A stretch of DNA of 5,391 nt from an uncultured Coriobacteriaceae bacterium (GTDB lineage: Bacteria > Actinomycetota > Coriobacteriia > Coriobacteriales > Atopobiaceae), in NCBI GenBank assembly GCA_900551595.1, contig URWR01000117.1:1-5391 (forward strand). The letters are read 5' to 3'. Position numbers and translations under genes: made by a program. Shown here in pieces: positions 1-4,862 of the stretch (position 1 is its first letter; the number at the start of each line of letters is the position of its first letter). The notes under the pieces are model-generated. The model made no database searches, was not told the origin of the DNA, and was given only the letters and a program-made list of their open reading frames with translations.

Positions 1-813
1 ATTGTGCCATTCGGAGCGGAGGAAGTAAGCGATCGTGGAATGCAGGCTATCCATGCGCTTGCCGATCAGGGTATTCGGTTTGGACCGGCAAGCGGCAGGG
101 CTTTGGGCAGCTTGCGACGCTTCTTCCGATTTGATGATGTGTGCACACAAACTGCAGTGGCTTCAAATGGTCTGGAAGTTTATGCCGATGGGCAGCTGGT
201 AGCAGCTTGGGAATTTGATAGAGATATTCTTGAAAAAACGGTAGAAGCTTTGCGTGATGTGCCTTCAGCTGCACTTGTTGTTGAGAATCCCGACGATGAA
301 GCGACGCCGCCCGTTTTGGTTGGCTTGGGGTCTGTTCCCTGTGCTCTCATGGACAATTCGCTTGTCTTTCCCTATGGCTATGAGGTTTCGGATGCCATAC
401 CAGATGATTGGCGTTTGACGAAAGTCTCATTCTGCTATGACGCAGCCTATGTAACACGCGAAGAGATGGAAGCAATCCTTGCAGCGGTTTACCCCGATCT
501 CGATCCACGCAAGTCCATCAATGATTGGTTTGATGTTGCGCCGAAAGGATGGAGTAAGGCTAACGGTGTGCGTGCTTTGGCGGCATCATTGGGTATATCG
601 CTAGATGATGTGGTGGTCTTTGGCGACAACCTCAATGATCTCGAAATGCTGCAGCTTGTTCCTCATTCCGTAGCTGTATCCAATGCGGTGCCTGAGGCGG
701 CAGCTGCTGCTCGGTATCATATAGGGGCTTCTTCTGATGATGCTGTTGCAAAAGCCATGGAAGAAATTGCCGCTGCGGCTGCCGAAGGTTCAATGCCACG
801 TTTTATGCGATAA
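1..813 (+). CDS. Cof-type HAD-superfamily phosphatase, N-terminus cut by window edge
   Basis: The frame is open from base 1 to the TAA at 811-813, giving 270 visible codons. Motif II of the HAD fold is the ASGR at 88-99. The motif III lysine sits in GWSKANG (Lys at 556-558). Motif IV is GDNLND at 622-639, with the two acidic residues that hold Mg2+. The spacing between motifs II and III, about 150 residues, fits a C2 cap, as in the Cof/YidA group of cytoplasmic phosphatases that act on sugar phosphates, nucleotides or flavin phosphates. The substrate cannot be told from sequence. Motif I (DxDGT) is missing. The first codons (I-V-P-F) align with what follows DGT in the next gene, so only about a dozen residues are lost upstream and the GTG at base 4 is not the real start. 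The next gene is a paralogue 27 bases downstream, probably co-transcribed. The family call is firm. Confidence 0.93.
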   Translation: MVPFGAEEVSDRGMQAIHALADQGIRFGPASGRALGSLRRFFRFDDVCTQTAVASNGLEVYADGQLVAAWEFDRDILEKTVEALRDVPSAALVVENPDDEATPPVLVGLGSVPCALMDNSLVFPYGYEVSDAIPDDWRLTKVSFCYDAAYVTREEMEAILAAVYPDLDPRKSINDWFDVAPKGWSKANGVRALAASLGISLDDVVVFGDNLNDLEMLQLVPHSVAVSNAVPEAAAAARYHIGASSDDAVAKAMEEIAAAAAEGSMPRFMR

Positions 814-830
814 GACTTGGTTTCATTCAG

Positions 831-836
831 AGGAGG
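831..836 (+). promoter_or_regulatory. Ribosome binding site AGGAGG that fixes a GTG start
   Basis: A perfect AGGAGG lies 4 bases before the GTG at 841. The frame is also open back to a TTG at 817, but that start would put the Shine-Dalgarno sequence inside the gene and add eight residues before the usual N-terminus of the family. The GTG gives M-I-K-L-I-A-S-D-M-D-G-T, with the catalytic Asp at the normal position 8. Confidence 0.85.
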
Positions 837-840
837 AACT

Positions 841-1638
841 GTGATTAAACTCATTGCTTCCGATATGGACGGTACGCTTCTTGACGAACATTCTCAGGTG
901 CCACCTGAGACATACGATCTTATTCTTGGCCTTCGTGAGCATGGCGTTCGTTTTGCTGTAAGTTCAGGACGTCGTTATGACACGCTGTGCGAGTTCTTTG
1001 CTCCCGTGATTGACCAGATGGATTTTGTCGCCTCCAATGGTGCGCAAGTGTATGTTGATGGACGGATGGTAGATCGAGAAGTGTTTAGCCATAGCGCCAT
1101 TTTGCGCTTGGAAGAAATTATTCGCTTCTTCGACTGCTTGCATCTGGTGCTTTTTGATCGTACCAGCAGCTTTTTGTTTGACGATACTGAGATATACGAG
1201 CGCGAGATTGATAAAGACTTGCCGCGCGCATGCCGTGTCTACAAAACTCCTGGTCCGGAAGTTAATATTCTCAAGGCTTCAATCTACTGCGATGACCATG
1301 ACAAGACTATGGATATGGCATATGCGCTGAGTCGCGAGCTTTCCGATAAGTTTGTGTTTGCACCTTCGGGTTCTAAATGGATTGATGTTATGCAGCTGGG
1401 TGTTACAAAGGCAACAGGCATCCAACAAGTAATGCATGCGCATAACATTACTGCTGACGAAGTTATGGCATTTGGTGACGCCATGAACGATTACGAAATT
1501 CTTCGTATGGTGGGCGATGCTTGCGCCATGGGTAATGCGCGTTATGCGATCCGACAAATCTCTAACCGTGTTGTTGGAACAAACGTCGAACATGGTGTTC
1601 AGCAAGAAATGCGTCGCTTGCTGGAGTCGCTCTCATAG
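841..1638 (+). CDS. Cof-type HAD-superfamily phosphatase, complete
   Basis: Complete 265-residue protein with all four HAD motifs. Motif I is DMDGT (nucleophile Asp8, acid/base Asp10), motif II SSGR at 41-44, motif III Lys190 in GVTKATG, and motif IV GDAMND at 212-217. The cap between about 80 and 180 is the C2 type, and the length is normal for the Cof/YidA family. It should be a cytoplasmic, Mg2+-dependent phosphatase of small phosphorylated metabolites; the exact substrate is not readable. It resembles the preceding gene along its length, for example VASNG followed by VYxDG in both, so the pair is a tandem duplication that has diverged. It starts at GTG 841 behind AGGAGG, 27 bases after the upstream stop and 36 bases before the next gene, which suggests an operon. 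Confidence 0.95.
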   Translation: MIKLIASDMDGTLLDEHSQVPPETYDLILGLREHGVRFAVSSGRRYDTLCEFFAPVIDQMDFVASNGAQVYVDGRMVDREVFSHSAILRLEEIIRFFDCLHLVLFDRTSSFLFDDTEIYEREIDKDLPRACRVYKTPGPEVNILKASIYCDDHDKTMDMAYALSRELSDKFVFAPSGSKWIDVMQLGVTKATGIQQVMHAHNITADEVMAFGDAMNDYEILRMVGDACAMGNARYAIRQISNRVVGTNVEHGVQQEMRRLLESLS

Positions 1639-1674
1639 CGTGTTTGACGGAAGATAAAACAGGAAAGGCTGCCC

Positions 1675-3072
1675 ATGACAACTGAGGAGCATATCAATCT
1701 GGATGAGGAGCAAAATCCAGTAGAAGAAGACCTTCATGATGAGAAGGACTCCTCAGTTGAGGCGGAAGAGGCCGTTTCTGAGGAAAGCGTTGATGACGAG
1801 CCTGGTCATACACAGGCTCGTGCGACGGTAGTTTTGGGGGACGAAGAAGAGCTGGCAGCTGCCGCAGAAAAAGCAGCCGCTCAAGAAAAACCAGCAGCCT
1901 CGGCCCAGCTTATTAATCGTATTAAGGCGCTGTTCGGACGGCTTCCAAATTGGGTGCCAATAGCAGGCCTCACGCTTATTGGTGTTGTGGCAATTGTTGC
2001 AATTGTCGCCACGCTTGTGTTACCGCCATCGCTTACACAAGACCAGATCTTGTCAGATTTTGATGCACCATCTGTTGCTGCCAAGGGTCTTACCAATTCC
2101 GTTTATGCCTCTAACACTGGCTATCGCCTCAAGGACGAAAAGGTGGTTTCTGTGAGCAACAATGGTGCAGAAGCACGTGTTGCTACCGTAAAAGCCACTT
2201 TTGTAAATGAGAGTTTTGAGGTTGAGGTATCTGCGATCATTGACTATGAGTTGTCTGACAGAACGTGGATGGAGCATCAGCCGACTATTACAGAAGTAAA
2301 AGCTACGCCCATTGCCGGAGTAAACGACGATGCGGTTTTAGCAGATATAGATACGATTCTCTCCGCCGCGGGTTCACAGGATGGCGTGACACTTGAAAGC
2401 ATTTATACGGGCGGATCTTTTACTGTTGATAAAAGCACGCTTGATGTGGGTGATGACGCAACGACATCGACAGTTGAGATTGTTGCTGAACGAGTGCGGT
2501 CACTCTATAAGTATTCCGGAACTATAACGGCTCATTTTGAGTTTGTTCCAGGCAAAGCCTCAAGTGATGCAGGCTCTTGGAAGCTTGTGTCGGTTGATGT
2601 GAGCGATAACGCCTATGCTCGGTCTCAAGCTTCCATCCTGGGAACTTGGGAGGGAACGCTGGAGTCAACTGAAACATCCAATTTCATTTTGGATATAGGC
2701 CGTTGTTGGGCAGGGAGTAGCGCTCCACTTTCTTTAGAGGTAACGGCTTTTGATCCCGATAGCGGTCAGATGACATGCAATCTTTCCTTTGTATCGCATA
2801 ATCATGGTGGGCTTGGATCAGACGCAGATACTACCGATGGCGATGCAGTGGTAGAGATATCCGATGCGACAATCATGCTTGACCCAGATACTCTTACAGG
2901 TTCGTGGACACCGCCTACGGGAGATCGTTCTCAGGGAGCGTACCGTGTGCAATTCCGTAATACCGATGGTGTGTGGCGTGTGATTATAACGAGTGGTGTT
3001 GCAGGAAGTGATGGGTTGTTGCCCTTTGGCTATACCACGTTTACCGATACCTATGTGTTGGAGCGCGTATAG
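1675..3072 (+). CDS. Single-pass membrane protein with acidic cytoplasmic head and large exported region; function unknown
   Basis: 465 residues, ATG at 1675, with AGGAAAGG at 1661-1668 as ribosome site. Residues 1-70 are very rich in Glu and Asp and hold no cysteine motifs. A lysine/arginine stretch (81-89, NRIKALFGR) leads into one hydrophobic helix at about 94-117, so the N-terminus is probably inside and about 345 residues outside. In the exported part, residues 147-215 and 249-318 look like two copies of one beta-rich domain: each has a TVxx...F/Y strand pattern, an aromatic-Glu pair and a late Trp. From 321 a third region begins with LGTWEGTL, like the first strand of a small beta-barrel. 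It holds the only two cysteines, Cys344 and Cys368, which could form a disulfide. I do not recognise a named family. It follows the two HAD genes closely and is probably on their transcript, which does not by itself suggest a shared function. No clear terminator follows it. Confidence 0.88.
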   Translation: MTTEEHINLDEEQNPVEEDLHDEKDSSVEAEEAVSEESVDDEPGHTQARATVVLGDEEELAAAAEKAAAQEKPAASAQLINRIKALFGRLPNWVPIAGLTLIGVVAIVAIVATLVLPPSLTQDQILSDFDAPSVAAKGLTNSVYASNTGYRLKDEKVVSVSNNGAEARVATVKATFVNESFEVEVSAIIDYELSDRTWMEHQPTITEVKATPIAGVNDDAVLADIDTILSAAGSQDGVTLESIYTGGSFTVDKSTLDVGDDATTSTVEIVAERVRSLYKYSGTITAHFEFVPGKASSDAGSWKLVSVDVSDNAYARSQASILGTWEGTLESTETSNFILDIGRCWAGSSAPLSLEVTAFDPDSGQMTCNLSFVSHNHGGLGSDADTTDGDAVVEISDATIMLDPDTLTGSWTPPTGDRSQGAYRVQFRNTDGVWRVIITSGVAGSDGLLPFGYTTFTDTYVLERV

Positions 3073-3104
3073 TGCGTTTTAATGCAAGGCGTATGAGCAC
3101 ACTT

Positions 3105-3126
3105 GTTTGATGTTGGTTTGATGTGA
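3105..3126 (+). repeat. Two tandem copies of an 11-base unit
   Basis: GTTTGATGT occurs at 3105-3113 and again at 3116-3124, with an 11-base period close to one helical turn. It lies between the membrane protein gene and the tRNA promoter. Two copies of a simple unit could be chance or a binding site on one face of the DNA. No function is claimed. Confidence 0.4.
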
Positions 3127-3153
3127 AGATCTCTCCACATTCTGAGGTTCATG

Positions 3154-3182
3154 TTGACTTTAGTGTTTGAGATCTGTAGTGT
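3154..3182 (+). promoter_or_regulatory. Likely promoter of the initiator tRNA gene
   Basis: TTGACT (3154-3159) matches the -35 consensus at five of six bases. After a 17-base spacer comes TAGTGT (3177-3182), which keeps the TAnnnT core of a -10 box. Transcription would begin near 3189, leaving a leader of about 22 bases before the mature tRNA end at 3211. That leader contains GCGC-GAAG-GCGC (3191-3202), a small hairpin. The -10 box is weak, so the call is moderate. Confidence 0.45.
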
Positions 3183-3210
3183 ATTCAGTTGCGCGAAGGC
3201 GCATACATAT

Positions 3211-3287
3211 TGCGGGGTGGAGCAGTCTGGTAGCTCGCCGGGCTCATAACCCGGAGGTCGTAGGTTCAAATCCTGCCCCCGCGACCA
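3211..3287 (+). tRNA. Initiator tRNA-fMet (anticodon CAT)
   Basis: The 77-base sequence folds as a full cloverleaf. The acceptor stem is T1-G7 with 3277-3283, the D stem GAGC/GCTC, the anticodon stem CCGGG/CCCGG with anticodon CAT at 3245-3247, and the T stem GTAGG/CCTGC with TTCAAAT loop. The 3' CCA is encoded. Three signs make it the initiator, not the elongator: three consecutive G-C pairs at 29-31/39-41, an A11-U24 pair in the D stem, and no strong pair at 1:72. Here position 1:72 is U-G, where many bacteria have a C-A mismatch. A strong terminator follows within ten bases, so the tRNA is transcribed alone or as the last gene of its unit. It stands at the border between lower and higher G+C DNA. 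Confidence 0.97.
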
Positions 3288-3296
3288 TGAATTTGC

Positions 3297-3334
3297 CCTC
3301 CTAGCTGGGAAATCAGCTAGGAGGTTTTCTTTTA
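3297..3334 (+). terminator. Intrinsic terminator of the tRNA-fMet gene
   Basis: A perfect 11-base stem (CCTCCTAGCTG at 3297-3307 with CAGCTAGGAGG at 3314-3324) closes a six-base loop GGAAAT and is followed directly by TTTTCTTTTA. This is a textbook rho-independent terminator for + strand transcripts, ten bases after the tRNA. On the - strand the hairpin is followed by GCAAATTC, not a T-run, so it should not stop the opposing regulator transcript well. Confidence 0.95.
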
Positions 3335-3355
3335 TCAAGCGCTCGAAACAGACAG

Positions 3356-3379
3356 GGTAATAGGTATGGTAATGAGTAT
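3356..3379 (+). repeat. Imperfect 12-base tandem repeat at the composition border
   Basis: GGTAATAGGTAT (3356-3367) is followed at once by GGTAATGAGTAT (3368-3379), ten of twelve bases alike. It lies in the 61-base gap between the tRNA terminator and the end of the regulator gene, close to where base composition changes. It could be a leftover of an insertion junction or a protein-binding site. The rest of this gap shows no gene or terminator. Confidence 0.4.
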
Positions 3380-3395
3380 CGTTTGAGGACGTAGC

Positions 3396-3731
3396 CTATC
3401 CCCTGCGCTTGGCAAGCGAATCCCTCAGTGCTCGGAGCACCTCAATCGCCACGGGCAGCTCATCCACCTCGAACGAGACTAGAATCTCTTGCACCTCCGC
3501 CGAGAGCGCGGCCTTGTCGGGTTTCGGCCCATCGGTCAGGAGCGCATCCGTTCCCACCGAGAGTTCTTCGGCAATCCTCGCGAGCACGGGCAGGCTCAGC
3601 TTGGTGTTTCCGGTTTCGATGTGGCTCATGTGCGTGACGGAGATGCCGACCCTTCCCGCCAGCGCCTCCTGCGACAACCCGCACGCTTTGCGATACCGCC
3701 TGATACGTTGGCCTATCTCGAAGTACTTCAT
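3396..3731 (-). CDS. Small XRE-family helix-turn-helix transcriptional regulator
   Basis: 111 residues when started at the ATG complementary to 3729-3731, behind GGGCGGTGA with a 4-base spacer. Starts at 3746 (ATG) or 3755 (TTG) are possible but have worse spacing and would add five or eight residues. Residues 6-61 form a Cro/C1-type HTH: an opening IGQRIRRYRK helix, then GLSQEALAGRVGI, the recognition helix SVTHMSHIE (31-39) and LSLPVLARIAEEL. Residues 77-108 are predicted helical and probably dimerise. Proteins of this form usually repress their own promoter and a divergent gene, and are common in phages, conjugative elements and genomic islands. The divergent partner begins 175 bases away and palindromes lie between them, which supports local control. 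Its G+C (65% in 3541-3600) fits the genes to its right, not the HAD genes. Confidence 0.93.
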   Translation of the reverse strand: MKYFEIGQRIRRYRKACGLSQEALAGRVGISVTHMSHIETGNTKLSLPVLARIAEELSVGTDALLTDGPKPDKAALSAEVQEILVSFEVDELPVAIEVLRALRDSLAKRRG

Positions 3732-3785
3732 GCAATCACCGCCCATCGGAATCAAGTCACCTTGAATCCTATGAGCGATTTTTCT

Positions 3786-3826
3786 TGTCTATAATAGCTT
3801 CGATAGGCTGTTTTATGCCTATATAG
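3786..3826 (+). promoter_or_regulatory. Promoter -10 box with overlapping CTAT/ATAG operator-like palindromes
   Basis: A perfect TATAAT stands at 3790-3795 on the + strand, though no good -35 box is seen at 16-18 bases. It is embedded in CTAT-A-ATAG (3789-3797). Just downstream, ATAGGC (3803-3808) and GCCTAT (3817-3822) form a perfect inverted repeat with an 8-base spacer, and CTATATAG (3819-3826) is itself palindromic. Such clustered dyads over a start point suit an XRE repressor dimer. The likely + strand transcript starts near 3802 and serves the two-TM gene. The - strand promoter of the regulator probably overlaps but cannot be fixed. Confidence 0.5.
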
Positions 3827-3842
3827 TTAAAGTTCGGTGCAT

Positions 3843-3859
3843 GCGCATCGAGGATGCGC
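3843..3859 (+). other. Hairpin in the 5' leader of the two-TM membrane protein gene
   Basis: GCGCATC (3843-3849), loop GAG, GATGCGC (3853-3859) is a perfect 7-base stem with a tight loop, inside the roughly 105-base leader expected if transcription starts near 3802. The following bases (3860-3880) are very G+C-rich and could extend the structure. The ribosome site at 3893-3898 lies outside the hairpin. A role in mRNA stability or translation is possible; nothing shows it directly. Confidence 0.5.
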
Positions 3860-3906
3860 CGGGTGGCCGCCGGGCAGGGCCGTATATGAGAAGAAAGGTT
3901 AGACGA

Positions 3907-4698
3907 ATGAACGAGCAGACAGCCGACTTGCTGCCACGCGTCGCAACTGCGCACGAGTTGATGCACCGCGTGGTCGACCTCCAGAACCGCATCAACCAGC
4001 TCACCACGCAGTTCGCTGCCAAGACGGAGAAGAAGTCGAAGCGCCACCCCGTGCTCTACGCAATCGCGGGCTTCCTCATCGCGTTCGCGCTCATCACGAG
4101 CACCCCGCTGAAGGCGGTCACCTACCCGTTCACCATTCCATTCTTCACGACGGGCGGCATGGAGCTTCAGGTGACCGTGTGGAACGTCATCAACCTTGCC
4201 GTCTCCGCCGTCATCGGCGCGGTCCTCTACAAGGTCATCGCGAAGTCCGCCGACAAGAGCCGCGCCCAGAAGAACGCCGCCATCGACCGAAACAACGCCC
4301 AGGTCGAGGCGAACAACCAAGCCCTCGCGCAAAGCATCGAGCAGACGAAGCGGGAAATCTTCACCACGCAGCAGCGCTGGGCCGCGGAGGTCGCGCCATG
4401 GTACCCGATGGACTACGACAGCATCGACGCCGTGGACTTCTTCCTTACGGCCGTACGCAACCACCGCGCGAGCACCGTGCAGGAGATGGTCAATCTCTAC
4501 GAGACCGAGCGTCACCAGCGGCGCATGGAACAGGGTCAGCAGCAGATTCTCCAGCAGCAGCGCATAGGCAACATGCTCCAGCTCGGCAACCTCTTCATGC
4601 AGGGTCAAATTCTCAATCAGGCGCAGCAGATTAACGCTAACACCGCCAGCGCGAGCAGCAGTCTCGACTGGATAAGCAACGCCATGGGAAGGCGATAA
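3907..4698 (+). CDS. Two-TM membrane protein with coiled coils and Gln-rich tail; function unknown
   Basis: 263 residues from the ATG at 3907, which has GAAAGG (3893-3898) eight bases before it. The frame is open back to ATG 3841, but that start has no ribosome site and would translate through the leader hairpin. Residues 10-40 are a likely coiled coil, followed by a basic stretch (EKKSKRH). Hydrophobic helices are at about 48-67 and 90-112, with a short aromatic and Thr-rich loop between them (VTYPFTIPFFTT). Both ends are therefore probably cytoplasmic. A long helical region with many Asn, Gln and Ala (115-160) leads to a compact conserved-looking segment at 165-203 (WYPMDYDSIDAVDFF, NHRAST, NLYETE). 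The tail at 209-241 is rich in Gln. There are no catalytic motifs and no cysteines. I do not recognise the family. A structural or scaffolding role at the membrane is an inference. It is divergent from the XRE regulator and probably controlled by it. Codons are strongly G/C-ending. Confidence 0.9.
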   Translation: MNEQTADLLPRVATAHELMHRVVDLQNRINQLTTQFAAKTEKKSKRHPVLYAIAGFLIAFALITSTPLKAVTYPFTIPFFTTGGMELQVTVWNVINLAVSAVIGAVLYKVIAKSADKSRAQKNAAIDRNNAQVEANNQALAQSIEQTKREIFTTQQRWAAEVAPWYPMDYDSIDAVDFFLTAVRNHRASTVQEMVNLYETERHQRRMEQGQQQILQQQRIGNMLQLGNLFMQGQILNQAQQINANTASASSSLDWISNAMGRR

Positions 4699-4714
4699 GA
4701 GACGTACACAGAGG

Positions 4715-4758
4715 GGCCGTTTCAGATCCGTGGCGAAACCGCCACGGACTCAGCGGCC
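4715..4758 (+). repeat. Stem-loop 1 of the intergenic hairpin cluster
   Basis: TCCGTGGCG (4727-4735) and CGCCACGGA (4740-4748) form a perfect 9-base stem with loop AAAC. An outer pair, GGCCG (4715-4719) with CGGCC (4754-4758), can close a larger structure. It begins about 17 bases after the stop of the two-TM gene. No T-run follows on either strand, so it is not a standard intrinsic terminator, though it could protect the 3' end of the mRNA. Confidence 0.75.
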
Positions 4759-4769
4759 ACCCGAACGGG

Positions 4770-4787
4770 CGTGGAGACGCCTCCACG
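4770..4787 (+). repeat. Stem-loop 2 of the intergenic hairpin cluster
   Basis: CGTGGAG (4770-4776), loop ACGC, CTCCACG (4781-4787): a perfect 7-base stem with a four-base loop. It starts 11 bases after the first structure ends. No T-run follows. Confidence 0.7.
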
Positions 4788-4793
4788 ATCGTT

Positions 4794-4822
4794 CGACAAG
4801 CATGCGCAGGCGCATTCCGTCG
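4794..4822 (+). repeat. Stem-loop 3 of the intergenic hairpin cluster
   Basis: ATGCGC (4802-4807) and GCGCAT (4810-4815) are perfect inverted copies with only two bases between, and CGAC (4794-4797) pairs with GTCG (4819-4822) around them. As RNA the centre would open to a larger loop; as DNA it is a near-palindromic site. It lies 40 bases before the lipoprotein start, with a purine-rich stretch and the ribosome site between. Confidence 0.6.
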
Positions 4823-4862
4823 GAAAAGGGAAGCGGAGTCGATATATAGAGAGGAACGAGTC

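Noticed and set aside
817..840. Upstream TTG start for the second HAD gene
   Set aside because: It would put AGGAGG inside the gene and move the catalytic Asp away from its usual place near residue 8.
3121..3140. Inverted repeat ATGTG...CACAT as terminator of the membrane protein gene
   Set aside because: The stem is only five pairs before a mismatch and no T-run follows on the + strand.
3264..3287. Second copy of the tRNA 3' end as an attachment site
   Set aside because: I looked for the T-arm and acceptor sequence further right and found no copy inside the window.
3051..3338. Open frame on the - strand with a RGQDLNLRPPGYEPGE-like peptide
   Set aside because: It is the antisense translation of the tRNA gene, a well-known false protein in databases.
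3841..3906. N-terminal extension of the two-TM protein from ATG 3841
   Set aside because: No ribosome site precedes 3841, the stretch contains a perfect hairpin, and ATG 3907 has GAAAGG at good spacing.
3769..4608. 279-codon open frame on the - strand opposite the two-TM gene
   Set aside because: Long shadow frames are common opposite G+C-rich genes. The + strand frame has the ribosome site, two TM helices and G/C-ending third positions.
4715..4822. CRISPR array or identical repeat units in the hairpin cluster
   Set aside because: The three hairpins have different sequences and spacing; there are no repeated units with spacers.
4843..4848. TATATA as a -10 box for the lipoprotein gene
   Set aside because: Transcription would start at or after the GAGG ribosome site, and no -35 box is seen 17 bases upstream.
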